A DNA stretch of 64,000 nt, taken from the NCBI GenBank assembly GCA_963709175.1, contig CAVPVK010000003.1:434001-498000 (forward strand), in the 5' to 3' direction. Positions 38,699-48,747 of the stretch are shown here, in pieces. The stretch's first letter is position 1; every line of letters begins with the position of its first letter. This DNA is from JANXQG01 sp963709175 (lineage in GTDB: Bacteria; Planctomycetota; Planctomycetia; Pirellulales; Thermoguttaceae). The notes under the pieces are model-generated. The model worked only from the letters and a program-made list of their open reading frames with translations. It did not search any database and was not told where the DNA came from. Made by a program: the position numbers and the translations under genes.

Positions 38699-39340
38699 AT
38701 ATCACCTCGGTGCAAGCGGAATTACTAAATTGACGCCGACGCAGTCCGAACTACCAAGTTCGTAACAACAAGAGACGATTCGTAGTCGGGCCGTTCGTTT
38801 TGGAAATGCTCTCAAAGCTAGTTTCATTGGGGTCCTCTAACAAAGCAATAACCTATTTGGGGGAGGCATCAGCCGGAATCCGCACAAACCCCGCTAAAGA
38901 CGGGACTAAGAATGTCGCGTTTTACTATTCGGAGGGTGGAAGCATCGAGGGAAGGCATCCTGAGAAAGTACGCGAATGTTGATGATTTTGACGGCCCTTG
39001 AGCCATGGCACAAATCCGTCCCTGCTTTTGGCCGATTTACGGGACTGGCTAACCGCAAACAAGGAATTCGCACCATGAATAGTACACCGGCCGCACCGGC
39101 TGAGAAGCCGGCCGATCTTTCCTCACTTTATCGCGAACTGGCTGAATTGGCCGCACGGAGCAAACCAGTTCCTCGGGATCGCGTCTCTATTATTCAGGGC
39201 CCAGTGTTGGTAATCCGCGGCAAGTAGGGCAAGGCTCCCGTATGGTTCACGGTGGGCTAAGGGCGCCCGAAATCCTAAGCAAACCGCGGCCACAACGCTG
39301 CCCTTACCTCTCGGGTAACTTCTGTTACACTTGATAGAGT
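38699..39340. other. Long intergenic region
   Basis: About 640 bases with one weak small ORF (39075-39227) and no recognised gene. It probably holds the promoter for the MATE gene. No convincing terminator or RNA was seen. Confidence 0.35.
39075..39227 (+). CDS. Possible small protein, 50 aa
   Basis: MNSTPAAPAEKPADLSSLYR... with AAGGA nine bases before ATG 39075. The sequence has a Pro/Ala-rich start and an amphipathic helix (LYRELAELAARSK). No family; support rests on the ribosome site alone. Confidence 0.35.
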   Translation: MNSTPAAPAEKPADLSSLYRELAELAARSKPVPRDRVSIIQGPVLVIRGK

Positions 39341-40915
39341 TTGACAGGACTTCCCCAAAAAGCCATCCAGCCGCTAGAACCGCCCGTGCAGCCAACCCCC
39401 CAGTCCGAGCGAACCCGCCGGCTTGCCGAATCCCCTATCCCCCAACTCTTGCTTCGCCTCTCATTGCCCGCCGTCGTGGGAATGTTAACTGCGGGCGTGT
39501 ATAATTTCGTGGACGGGGCGTTTGTGGGGCAAGCGGTCGGCCAGGATGGCTTGGCGGGGGTCACCGACGCCCTACCCTACATGCTCACGCTCATGGCCTC
39601 GGGCATGTTGATCGGCTTCGGGGCGGCGGCCCAGGTTTCCATCAAGCTTGGCGAAAAACAGATCGAGGAGGCCGAGCGGGTGCTGGGCAACGCCGCTTTG
39701 CTGTCGATCATCATCTCGGTGGTTTTGACCATCACGGGGCTGCTGGCGCTCGACCCGGCGCTGCGACTCTTCCAGGTATCGGAGAAGGTTTTTCCGTTTG
39801 CCCATGACTACCTGTCGATCATCATCCTGGGCACGGGACTGCAAATGTCCGCGTATGGGCTAAACTCGGTGATTCGCGCCGAGGGCAATACCCGCACCGC
39901 CATGTGGACCATGCTCATCGGCGTGCTCTTGAATGTGTTCCTGGCGTGGCTCTTCCTCTTTGTCTTCCACTGGGGAGTCGTGGGGGCGGGTATCGCCACA
40001 GTGCTCTCGCAAGGGGTCTCGGCAGTGTGGGTTGTGTCGTACTTCCTCGGCAGCAAGAGCACGCTCCGCCTCCGCTGGCGCTATCTGCGGTTCGATGCGG
40101 CGATCAGCCGCAAGATCCTTCTCATTGGCTCGCCGATGTTCGCCCTGCAGGTGGCCTCGGCGATGATGTACGGCGTCATGCTCTCGCAATTGAATCGCTA
40201 CGGAGCCAAGGTCGGTCCCGCCGGCGGCGACCTGGCGGTGGCAGTGTGGGGCACGGTCTATCGCTTCATGATGCTGATTGCCATGCCGGTCTTCGGCATC
40301 AACCAGGGTACTCAGCCGGCGATCGGCTTCAACTTCGGCGCCATGCGGTTCGATCGCGTGAAGAAGGCCCTGCTCACCGGCATATTCTACGCCTCGACGA
40401 TAACGGTGCTGGGCTTCGCCGTCGCCTACTCGATGCCGGCACAGGTCATTTCGCTCTTCGTCTCCGCACAGGATCCCCATAGTGCGGAAAAGGTCGAGAA
40501 AGGACAAACGCCAGAACAAATCGAAAGCGATTGGCAGACCTATCGCAAGGACCTCATCGATTTGGGAAGCCATGCCACAAGGCTCTGCTTCTTGATGTCG
40601 TGGTTGATTGGTTTCCAAGTCATCAGCGCCACCTATTTCCAAGCGACTCGCAAACCCCGCGAGGCCCTCATCCTCATGCTATCCCGGCAGGCATTGCTGA
40701 TTCCCTTGCTCTTTATCCTGCCGCGGTATTTCGCCAACGGGCTGGACGGAGTATGGGCGGCCTGGCCCTGCGCCGACACAGTCGCCTCGATCGTGACGGG
40801 CATTTGCCTGTTCTGGGAACTCCGCCATCTCGACAGGCGTCATGCGGCCGTGACGGCCGGAAACCTGGCCGAGGCCGCGCTGGCCGCCGACGGCCTGACA
40901 TTGCAGGAGGATTAG
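39341..40915 (+). CDS. MATE family efflux transporter
   Basis: A membrane antiporter of the MATE family that expels organic cations or drugs in exchange for Na+ or H+. Twelve hydrophobic segments are expected; the visible ones include PQLLLRLSLPAVVGMLTAGVY, IISVVLTITGLLALDPALRL and FLAWLFLFVFHWGVVGAGIA. The second half repeats the pattern (RKILLIGSPMFALQVASAMM). Residues PAVVGMLTAGVYNFVD are typical of the family N-terminus. At 524 residues it is slightly long, with an inserted charged loop HSAEKVEKGQTPEQIESDW. The start may be TTG 39341 or GTG 39386; neither has a clear ribosome site. Confidence 0.85.
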   Translation: MTGLPQKAIQPLEPPVQPTPQSERTRRLAESPIPQLLLRLSLPAVVGMLTAGVYNFVDGAFVGQAVGQDGLAGVTDALPYMLTLMASGMLIGFGAAAQVSIKLGEKQIEEAERVLGNAALLSIIISVVLTITGLLALDPALRLFQVSEKVFPFAHDYLSIIILGTGLQMSAYGLNSVIRAEGNTRTAMWTMLIGVLLNVFLAWLFLFVFHWGVVGAGIATVLSQGVSAVWVVSYFLGSKSTLRLRWRYLRFDAAISRKILLIGSPMFALQVASAMMYGVMLSQLNRYGAKVGPAGGDLAVAVWGTVYRFMMLIAMPVFGINQGTQPAIGFNFGAMRFDRVKKALLTGIFYASTITVLGFAVAYSMPAQVISLFVSAQDPHSAEKVEKGQTPEQIESDWQTYRKDLIDLGSHATRLCFLMSWLIGFQVISATYFQATRKPREALILMLSRQALLIPLLFILPRYFANGLDGVWAAWPCADTVASIVTGICLFWELRHLDRRHAAVTAGNLAEAALAADGLTLQED

Positions 40916-40930
40916 CCGTAATCGTATCGT

Positions 40931-42819
40931 TCAGCGCGGCGCGGCAGCAACCTGCACTGCCACGGTCGGGGCGATGGCCGCTTGACGTCGATAGCCGATC
41001 ACCAGCCAGCCGTGTTGGGCGATGATCTCCCGCGGCACTATCCTCCCGGCCGTGGCGAGCTTGCCTGGGTTGAAAGCCAGGCCTTGCAGCTTGATCTCCG
41101 CGGCGAAGAGCTTGCCGAACTTCCTCTGCAAGACCACGAAGATGCCCTCTTGCCGGAATGATCGCTTGGTGCCCGGCACCTGGCCGAAACCGTAAATCTG
41201 CAAATCGCCCTGGCGGACCGCTTTGTAGCCCTCGGCAGTCTTGACGAACTTGTAGGCGGCCGTGACGTCCATACCCGGTTCCGTCCGACCGTTGGCGATA
41301 TACTCCTTGCCGCGGAGCGTGACCGTCAGGCCGTCATTACCGAACGAGACCGTAACCGGCGGCGTCCGCTCGCCATCGGGCGGAAATACGACCGTAAACG
41401 GCTCCTGGTCTGGCTTCAGTTGGTCGGGCAGGCGTCCGAGCAGTTCCACCGCCGCATGCTGAACCATGGCGTCGTTCAATCGCATGCCGGTAAAGACGAT
41501 CTCGGCCAGGTTGTTGATCATCGATTCGTGGACAAACAGCGCGACGTCGGCCGGCTGCGTCAACTCCGGCGGCGCCGAGGGCGCAGCCAACTGCGATGCC
41601 CGCGCGGTGACCCCGCTGATTTGCAAGGCCGAGGCCAACGTGGTGAAATCCAGATGGCGGGGAAAGGCGCGGCGATCTTCCAGCGGCCCTCGCACCTTCG
41701 CCGCGTATTGCTCGTTGGCTTGCTGGAGCAACGGCTCGGCTCGGGCGTCGACGCGGGCGGCGAAGCGGGCGGCGGCGTGCTGGCTGGCAATCGCCTCTGC
41801 CTCACCCAACTGTTGTTCGGCCCGACGCCAGGCAATCCGCTCCACGATCTGGCGCCCTTTGATCGATACGATGTTCGTGATCGTCGTCTGGGCCTGGGCC
41901 GTGGTTGCGGCCGTGAGGGCATGCACACCCGCTTCGTCCAACCACAAGCGTTTGTCGCTTCCTAACCAGGTGCGGCTGGTGGAGTAGATGCAGACCGGCC
42001 CGTTTCGACCGACATTGTTGCTATAGTTCACGGCGTCGGAGATGGCATCGAACATGGCATAGGCCGGATCGGCCTTGAGCGAGGTCGTGGTCTGGCCCAC
42101 CGTGTGGCCCATACCGTTGATGGCCGTACCCAGGATACAGTCCTGGATCGAGGCCGTGTCGTCAATCGGGCCGCCGACGGCGAGACCGATCAACTCGCCG
42201 CCGATCTGGCGCGAAAGTTCGGCTGGGAAAACCGATCGCGAACCGACTTCACTAGCTCGGGTGACTGCCGGGCACTTTCCAGCCAGTAAAGATGGTCGTC
42301 GATCTTACGCGTTTCGGCGGTCGTAGGATGGGCACTCGACGATTTGATTTCTCGCCCTAGTTCATCGATTTGACTTTGAAATGCCTTTTCCAGTTCGCCA
42401 TTACCTACGCCGCCTGCCACGAAGAAATAACCGCGCAGGGCGGTACGCAGATCGGCAAACCACTTCAACTCCAGCCCTTCGTCGCCCGCCGAGAGCTTCT
42501 TGTAGACGTCGAAAAGCGCCGGGTTATCGGGCTTAGCTTTGGTCAGCACGGCCTGAAACTCTGCCCAGCCAAGATACTCTTTCCAGCCGTTAGCCGAGTC
42601 GCCGGCGCTGGCAAATCGCTCATTCAGAGCCGCAGCGGCGTTCTTGACCTGACCTAGGGCATCCTGAACGTCGGCTTCGGTCAACGGGTGATACCTTGGA
42701 GCATCGGTATTGGTTATGGCCACTGGGGGGGAAATCGCTGCCTGGCCCCAAATCAAATCTGGCATGCAGAACGAAGTTAGAACGGCCATTAGACAAAAAC
42801 CACACAATTTTCTTAACAT
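40931..42819 (-). CDS. Exported planctomycete protein, ~629 aa, single-base frameshift
   Basis: The signal peptide MLRKLCGFCLMAVLTSFCM starts at ATG 42819, with AAGGAG upstream. The frame breaks near 42208-42209: the first part ends ...RDRFSQPNFRA, and the second resumes QIGGELIGLAVGGPIDDTAS. One missing base in CC/GG restores the frame. The mature protein has a helical N-terminal third and a C-terminal half with beta segments (EPFTVVFPPDGERTPPVTVSF, GDLQIYGFGQVPGTKRSFRQ). No named domain. The family seems to be planctomycete-restricted. It is divergent from the thioredoxin-like gene. Confidence 0.72.
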
Positions 42820-43022
42820 TTCTCGCTCCTTCTGGTGGTTCCACCAACTATAAATCAACTCACCCGATGCAATTCTGCTCTGCTTAGCTGGTTGCCCAGC
42901 CTGTTTTTTCTTTTTTCCTCAAGAAATCGGCAAAGCTCATTGCTTTTTCCTAATTTACCAGTTAAACAATGCATTCACAATCCAAATTTCCTAAGTTCAC
43001 AGGCATTCCAGGGAGATCATAA

Positions 43023-43891
43023 ATGCCACTGAGATTAGCAAGTCTTTTCCTGCTTGCCGTGGGAATTCTCACGCCCGCCATATTCGCTGGTGATTCAACG
43101 GTTCCCGCGACCACTATTTCATGGTCAACTGATTATGCGCAAGCGAGTAATGCGGCCAATGACCAAGGGAAGATGCTCTTGATCTTGTTTTCCAAGCCCG
43201 ACGATCCGCAAACGCAACGGCTGGAAAGCGAGACGTTTGCCAATGCGGAAGTGCAGCGGAAGATGCAAGGATTCATTTGCCTTCGCCTGCCGCTGGACAG
43301 CAAGCTAACGCTTGACGGCAAGGAAATTGTATTGGTGCAGCATCCTTCCTTTAGCGAGATGTTGGGGCGACCCGGCGTGGCGATCGTCGATTACGCCCAC
43401 CGCGACCCCAAACTCCACGGGTACGTCGTGAGCACATTCCCTTTGACGGGCGGCCTGTTCTATAGTCCCGCGGAAATGCAGGTGATCCTCGATTTGCCGC
43501 CCGGCACGTTGACGCAGCGGACCTTGATCTACGCCGTGCGGATTCATCCGGAAAAGCCGGCTAGTGCCCTAGGTCAACCGGACGATCGCCTGCTGAGCGA
43601 GGCCGAAAACCACTCGCATCATCAAGCGCGGATCTTGCTTCAGGGACACCACGGCTGGGAGGCGCGGGGCCGCGGATCGCCGCCATCTTCGGTGGTTCAC
43701 CGCGGGAGGTGTGCGCAGAAAGCTGGCCTGGACAGAATTTGGTCGAATCGGCTATTGAGTGTGTCCGTTGCTGGCGGCTTTCGTCGGGCCACTGGGGCGC
43801 CGTCCAGGCCCGAAACCGGGGCTTCGGCTACGATATGAAACTGGGCGCCAACGGCATTTGGTACGCGACGGGCATTTTTGCCACGGATTGA
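43023..43891 (+). CDS. Exported thioredoxin-like protein with CAP-like C-terminus, single-base frameshift
   Basis: Signal peptide MPLRLASLFLLAVGILTPAIFA. The next ~110 residues follow a thioredoxin-like pattern (ASNAANDQGKMLLILFSKPDD, then AEVQRKMQGFICLRLPLDS), but the CxxC is absent, so it is not an oxidoreductase. After GHHGWEARG the frame shifts at GGGG 43666-43669; one missing G restores RIAAIFGGSPREVCAESWPG and a C-terminal part with SSGHWGAVQARNRGFGYDM and NGIWYATGIFAT, resembling a CAP/SCP-like domain. The CAP label is inference from spacing and the H/W/G pattern. About 290 residues. Confidence 0.6.
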
Positions 43892-43908
43892 ACACGTCAA
43901 TCAAACCC

Positions 43909-43925
43909 GAAATCTCAGATTTCAG
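43909..43925. repeat. Short palindromic intergenic element
   Basis: GAAATCTCAGATTTC with CAGG following. The same core recurs at 46333-46366 (GAAATCTCAAATCTCAGATTTCATG with a following CCAGGTC). Both lie downstream of genes. Probably members of a dispersed repeat; function unknown. Confidence 0.5.
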
Positions 43926-43929
43926 GTCG

Positions 43930-45738
43930 CTATTTCTTGATCAATTCCTTCACCGTCATCCCGGAGGGAATCATCGGCATCACGTGCTCCTGGTACGGTA
44001 CCTGCACGTCGAGAAGATACGGCCCCGGCGATTCGATCATCTCCAGCAAGGCATCGCGGAGTTCCTCCTTTCGCCAGACGTGCCGGGCACCCCAATGAAA
44101 GCCCTTGGCAATCGCGGCAAAGTCAGGATAACGCTCTTCCGGCGTGATGCCGTCTCCCAGCCCCAGCGCCTCGGGATGATCGATGGGACCAAGATAGGTG
44201 TTGGCGCGGTTGGAGGCATGGAAGCGATCCTCCCATTGCACGACCATTCCCAGGTGCATGTTGTTCAGCAGAAGCACCTTCACCGGCAGTTTCTCGGTGT
44301 AACACGTGGCCATTTCCTGAATGTTCATCAACAGGCTGCCGTCGCCGTCCACGTCGATCACCAGTGCGTCGGGATGGGCAGCCTTGGCGCCCATTGCGGC
44401 GGGCAGGCCGAATCCCATCGTTCCCAGCCCAAGGCTGGAAAGCCAGCGGCGAGGTTGGCGGAATTTGAAGTATTGTGCGGCCCACATTTGGTGCTGGCCC
44501 ACGCCCGTGCAAACGATCGTGTCGCGGTTTCGCGTTAATAACCACGTCAGGTCCAGGGCATGCTGCGGCAGGATGCCGTCGAAATCGCGGTCATAGTCCA
44601 AGGGATCTTCCCGCTTCCAGACGTCGATCTTGCGGTGCCATTCCTCCAGGTCGGCGGGAGGTTCGACAATCTCATTCAACGCCGCCAGGGCGTACTTCAC
44701 GTCGCTGCAGATCGCCAAGTGAACTTTCTTGATCTTGTTGATTTCGGAAGGGTCAACGTCGATGTGTACGATCGTCGCGCGGGAAGCGAAGGCCGAGACC
44801 TTGCCCGTCACGCGGTCATCAAAGCGCACTCCCAGCGCCAGGAGGAGGTCGCAGTTATCGACCGCATAGTTCGCGTAGACGGTGCCGTGCATGCCCAAGA
44901 AGCTGAGCGAGAGGGGATCGTCGCCGGGGAAGGCGCCCAGGCCCATGAGCGTAGTTGTCACCGGAATGCCCGTCTTGTGAGCAAAAGCGATCAGTTCGTC
45001 GCCGGCGCCGGAGGCGATGAGGCCGCCGCCGGCATAAATCACGGGTCGCTTGGCGCGGCGGATCATGGCCGCTAGTTCCGCGATCTCGTCCGCTGTAGCC
45101 CGGTGCTGCTCGACGTGATAGCCGGGCAGGTTCATCGCGGCGTGATAGTCTGGCACGGTTTGAGCAACTTGGACGTTCTTAGGCAGGTCGATGAGCACGG
45201 GACCGGGCCGGCCCGTGGTCGCTACGTGGAAGGCCTCACGCATGACGCGCGCGATATCGCCCACCTCGGTCACCAGGTAATGGTGCTTGGTCACGCTGCG
45301 GCAGACTTCGACGATGGGTGTTTCCTGGAAGGCATCCGTGCCGATGACGCTGGTGCCCACCTGCCCGGTGATGGCCAGCATGGGGATGCTGTCGAGCTTG
45401 GCGTCGGCGATCGGAGTCACCAGGTTCGTGGCCCCTGGCCCGCTGGTGGCCACACAGACGCCGATCCTGCCGGTGCTCCGCGCGTAACCCTGGGCGGCGA
45501 ACCCGCCTCCCTGCTCGTGCCGCGGCAAAATCACGCGCAGCCGGTCGCGGAATCGCGTAAAGGCCTGGTGCAGGGGAATGCTCGCGCCGCCTGGATAGGC
45601 AAATACCGTGTCCACCCCGTGGTTCACCAGCGACTGCACGACAATATCCGCCCCACTGGTAGGCGTTGCTGCAACGGACGCTGAGCAAGCGGCTGCGCCG
45701 CACGCAATTCGAGGGCTCCTGGAGTTGACCGTGCTCAT
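43930..45738 (-). CDS. ilvB: Acetolactate synthase large subunit
   Basis: IlvB catalyses the first step of branched-chain amino acid synthesis with thiamine diphosphate (ThDP). The activating glutamate is E75 in VILPRHEQGGGFAAQGYAR. The FAD region follows, and the ThDP/Mg motif is VIDVDGDGSLLMNIQEMA (GDG...N). The family block TDAFQETPIVEVCRSVTKHHYLV is intact. At 602 residues with a ~25-residue N-terminal extension, length is normal. ATG 45738 was used. No ilvN regulatory subunit is adjacent. Could in principle be another ThDP enzyme, but the signature favours acetolactate synthase. Confidence 0.92.
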   Translation of the reverse strand: MSTVNSRSPRIACGAAACSASVAATPTSGADIVVQSLVNHGVDTVFAYPGGASIPLHQAFTRFRDRLRVILPRHEQGGGFAAQGYARSTGRIGVCVATSGPGATNLVTPIADAKLDSIPMLAITGQVGTSVIGTDAFQETPIVEVCRSVTKHHYLVTEVGDIARVMREAFHVATTGRPGPVLIDLPKNVQVAQTVPDYHAAMNLPGYHVEQHRATADEIAELAAMIRRAKRPVIYAGGGLIASGAGDELIAFAHKTGIPVTTTLMGLGAFPGDDPLSLSFLGMHGTVYANYAVDNCDLLLALGVRFDDRVTGKVSAFASRATIVHIDVDPSEINKIKKVHLAICSDVKYALAALNEIVEPPADLEEWHRKIDVWKREDPLDYDRDFDGILPQHALDLTWLLTRNRDTIVCTGVGQHQMWAAQYFKFRQPRRWLSSLGLGTMGFGLPAAMGAKAAHPDALVIDVDGDGSLLMNIQEMATCYTEKLPVKVLLLNNMHLGMVVQWEDRFHASNRANTYLGPIDHPEALGLGDGITPEERYPDFAAIAKGFHWGARHVWRKEELRDALLEMIESPGPYLLDVQVPYQEHVMPMIPSGMTVKELIKK

Positions 45739-45842
45739 AGAATCTTCGTTACCGCGGGTGTTTTCGTAGACGTGCGCAAATTGTGAGAAACTATAAATTC
45801 TATCTCATCAAGCCCTGGAACTCAAGCGACCTAGAAGATAAA

Positions 45843-46331
45843 ATGGCCTACATGAGTAATTTTGTGGACATCTCGTTCGATTGCCTGCCGCTTCGCTCGG
45901 TGCCGCGATTTGACTCTCCTTTGGACGATGCGTCGCCGGAGGCCGTGGAGTTTGCCCGGCGGCTCCGGCAGGCGGTGGCCAAACATGGCCAGTTCAACAG
46001 CTATTATCTTTATGACGCCCAGTGCGTCTTCCACCTGACCAACGATGACAAGATCGGCATGGTGGCTTTTACCTTTGAAGGCACGTTGCTTACCGATGCC
46101 GATGATTTGCGAACCCGAGACTGCGACTTGAACGTGGAATTGGCCGGCGAGGTCTGTGATTGGCTGACGGGCGATGCGGTTGTCTGGCTCACGGAATCGG
46201 TGGGCCATGCCGTGCGAGTGGAGTTTGATCGTTACATCCACGCCGGTGACCTCCAGCGGACGATCCAACGACTTGAAAAGCTCCGCGCGGAGAGCGATGC
46301 CCACGGAGGTTTTTTGGGGATGGGGCTGTAA
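45843..46331 (+). CDS. Conserved planctomycete protein, 162 aa
   Basis: A soluble alpha/beta protein with SFDCLPLRSVPRFDSPLDDASPE near the start, then YYLYDAQCVFHLTNDDKIGM, FEGTLLTDADDLRTRDCDLN and HAVRVEFDRYIHAGDLQ. I recall close relatives in many planctomycete genomes but no function. ATG 45843 (or 45852) was chosen; the frame is open from 45783. It is followed by hemD. Confidence 0.7.
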   Translation: MAYMSNFVDISFDCLPLRSVPRFDSPLDDASPEAVEFARRLRQAVAKHGQFNSYYLYDAQCVFHLTNDDKIGMVAFTFEGTLLTDADDLRTRDCDLNVELAGEVCDWLTGDAVVWLTESVGHAVRVEFDRYIHAGDLQRTIQRLEKLRAESDAHGGFLGMGL

Positions 46332-46332
46332 C

Positions 46333-46366
46333 GAAATCTCAAATCTCAGATTTCATGTTCCAGGTC
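46333..46366. repeat. Dispersed palindromic element, second copy
   Basis: Starts GAAATCTCAAATCTCAGATTTCATG and continues to CCAGGTC; the core matches 43909-43925. It lies between the 162-aa gene and hemD. Confidence 0.5.
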
Positions 46367-46394
46367 TCGCCGATCGGCGCACTGGGGGGCGAAA

Positions 46395-47279
46395 ATGGAT
46401 CCCGAAGGAGGAAGGCGAAACAGCCCGCCGGTAACGGCCGGCGATGCGTCGGTCTCCCCGCCCCCTCTACGCTCTTTCGTTCCTGCTCAGCGCCCATTAA
46501 CCGGTCTTCGGGTGCTTATCACTCGCCCCGGCGAACAGGCTTCGGAACTTCGCGAATTGCTCATGGCTCAGGGTGCCGAGATCCTGGAGCAACCAGGCAT
46601 CCGCGTTGCAGACCCGCCCGACTGGTCGGCCGTCGATAGTGCCTTGGAACGGATCGCCTCTTATGATTGGCTGGTGTTCAGCAGCAGCAACGGCGTGAAG
46701 CGGTTGCTCGATCGGCTTCTGGTGCGCAGCGGCAATCTGGGGCAGCTAACGAAAGTCCGGCTGGCGGCCATCGGGCCGGGCACGGCGGCCGAGTTGCGCC
46801 GCTACGGCCTGACGGCGGATGTAGTGCCCCCGTTGTACCGCGCCGAATCGCTCGCCGACACTCTGGTGGCGGACGCAGCCGGTAAACGGTTCCTACTTGC
46901 CCGAGCCAGCCGCGGCCGACAAGTGCTGCCGGAGCGACTGGTTGCGGCGGGCGCTGTTGTGGAACAGGTCGTGGTCTATTTCACGTACGATGTTGAAACT
47001 GCCGATCCGCTGGTTGCTGCCGCGCTAGGCGACGGGCGGGTCGATTGGGTGACAGTAACGAGTTCGGCAATCGCGCGGGCGATTGTCGCGATGTTCGGCG
47101 TGCAGTTGCGCAAGGCGCGGCTGGCAAGCATTAGTCCCATCACGTCGCAAACCCTCCGCGAATTGGGACATCCACCCGCCGCCGAAGCCAGCGAGTACAC
47201 TATGGCCGGCCTGGTCGCGGCGATGGCGGCCATCGCTACCGAGCGGCCGAAAGGTAACTTGCCCGCTGGCAAGCCTTAA
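46395..47279 (+). CDS. hemD: Uroporphyrinogen-III synthase
   Basis: HemD closes the tetrapyrrole ring with inversion of ring D. The opening RVLITRPGEQASELRELLMAQ and the DWLVFSSSNGVKRLLDRL block are conserved, then RVDWVTVTSSAIARAIVAMFG and ISPITSQTLRELGHPPAAEAS. The protein is two-lobed. An unconserved ~30-residue N-terminal extension is included; the core starts near residue 37. About 294 residues. Convergent with the MetE-core gene. Confidence 0.88.
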   Translation: MDPEGGRRNSPPVTAGDASVSPPPLRSFVPAQRPLTGLRVLITRPGEQASELRELLMAQGAEILEQPGIRVADPPDWSAVDSALERIASYDWLVFSSSNGVKRLLDRLLVRSGNLGQLTKVRLAAIGPGTAAELRRYGLTADVVPPLYRAESLADTLVADAAGKRFLLARASRGRQVLPERLVAAGAVVEQVVVYFTYDVETADPLVAAALGDGRVDWVTVTSSAIARAIVAMFGVQLRKARLASISPITSQTLRELGHPPAAEASEYTMAGLVAAMAAIATERPKGNLPAGKP

Positions 47280-47325
47280 GGACCGGTGCACCTCTTGGTG
47301 GCGTCCCTGCGTAGAACGAGATAAA

Positions 47326-47346
47326 TTCCGTTGGCTCATAACGGAA
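47326..47346. terminator. Hairpin between convergent hemD and MetE-core gene
   Basis: TTCCGTT-N7-AACGGAA at 47326-47346, followed by another TTCCGTTT, which could form an alternative stem. It has no long T-run. Position between convergent genes suggests a bidirectional terminator. Confidence 0.5.
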
Positions 47347-47385
47347 TCAATTCCGTTTGACCCAGGGACATATCCCGGCCGGACC

Positions 47386-48582
47386 TTACTGCATTCCTTT
47401 GGGCACGATATCGCTCTGCAAGGCTGCGTCGGCAGCGGCGATGTACTTGGGCTCCAGCCCCAACTCGCGGCGGACAATGTTGCAGCCCTGGGCCAGGGCC
47501 GAGGCCTTATAGAAGGCTATTTCGCGGTTGCAGCCTTGCCGGCCGAATCCGCAGTCGCTGGAAACGATCAGCCGCTCCGGCGGAATGTGCTTCAACGCGC
47601 AGCGGATCGCGCTGGCCACGTCCTCCGGGCGGTCGGCTTGCAGGTTGCGATGGCTTACGGCGCCGATGGCAACCTTCTTGTTCGACTGCCGAAAACGCTC
47701 GAATAACTCGATGTCCTTGAAATTGCGGTCCTTCATTTCCACTGTCCAGACGTCGCCCTTGGCCTCGTTCAGGTAGATCTCCATCGAGGCCGCGTAGCTG
47801 GTGTCCTCGCGGACCCGCTGCATGTTCGGATTGCCCCAGCAAGTGTGGATCCACAACTCGACGTTGTCCAACCCCTGGACCTCGCGATTGTAGGCATCGA
47901 GCATGAAGCGGGTCGTTTCGTGGTCCTTGCCGAAGGAGTTTGCCATGAAGTGGAAGCACGGCTCCTCAATTTGAATACACTTGCAGCCGGCGTCGCGGAG
48001 GGCCAACAGCTCCTGATTCATCGCCACGGCCATATCCCAGACCACTTCCCGCTTGTCCTTGTATTTGGGTGTGACGATGTCAAGGAAGAGCGTCATCACT
48101 TGCGAGCAACAGGTGCCGAACTTCACGGGCCGGTCCGCCCGAGCCTGCGTCATCCGCCAGAGTTTGGGATAGTCCAACGGCCGGTGCTCGATCTTGTCCA
48201 CTACACGCGGCCAGCGCCAGCCGGTGTAGATCTCGTTCAGCAAGGTGCCGGGCGGATACTTGAGCCACTCGCTGCGGGTTTCCTCCGCCTGCAAATGATC
48301 GCCCTCCAGGCCGGCCCATCTTTGGAGGGGATAGTGATGCCAGGAGCGTCCCGCCAGATCTTCGTCGCAATGGAAGTCGCCGCTGGTGACGATGTCCAGC
48401 CCGGCCCGCTGCTGATCGGCGACGACCACGGTCAGGGCGTCCTGGAACTTCTCGCGGAAGCGCACGTCCAGCATACAGGTGTCCAGTGGCTTGCCCCACA
48501 TGCTGACGTCGAACCAGCGGGGACGAGGGAAAGAGCCGGTGGTGGTGCTCGGTAGGAGCAGGTCCTTGGTAACGGTGAACAT
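47386..48582 (-). CDS. Cobalamin-independent methionine synthase-type enzyme (core only)
   Basis: A 398-residue protein matching only the C-terminal catalytic half of MetE. The zinc ligands are in HTCWGN (H246, C248) and SSDCGFGR (DCGFG), with a glutamate near residue 270 in EIYLNEA. It begins with TTGSFPRPRWF. Core-only MetE-like enzymes are common and may use a methyl donor other than methyl-tetrahydrofolate polyglutamate; substrate not certain. ATG 48582 is a reasonable start. Confidence 0.82.
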   Translation of the reverse strand: MFTVTKDLLLPSTTTGSFPRPRWFDVSMWGKPLDTCMLDVRFREKFQDALTVVVADQQRAGLDIVTSGDFHCDEDLAGRSWHHYPLQRWAGLEGDHLQAEETRSEWLKYPPGTLLNEIYTGWRWPRVVDKIEHRPLDYPKLWRMTQARADRPVKFGTCCSQVMTLFLDIVTPKYKDKREVVWDMAVAMNQELLALRDAGCKCIQIEEPCFHFMANSFGKDHETTRFMLDAYNREVQGLDNVELWIHTCWGNPNMQRVREDTSYAASMEIYLNEAKGDVWTVEMKDRNFKDIELFERFRQSNKKVAIGAVSHRNLQADRPEDVASAIRCALKHIPPERLIVSSDCGFGRQGCNREIAFYKASALAQGCNIVRRELGLEPKYIAAADAALQSDIVPKGMQ

Positions 48583-48747
48583 GGCCAGTGCCTCCCAGGA
48601 AAGAAGTGAAGAATACGGTCGTGAATAGTATCCCTCGCCGGGGCTTTCGGCAAGTGTTTACAAGGGCATAGCCATAGGGTATGCTCGATGCGCGGCGTTT
48701 GTGCTTGCCGTTTAACCGTCTGCGTCAGTTCGAGGGAGAAATCGGCC

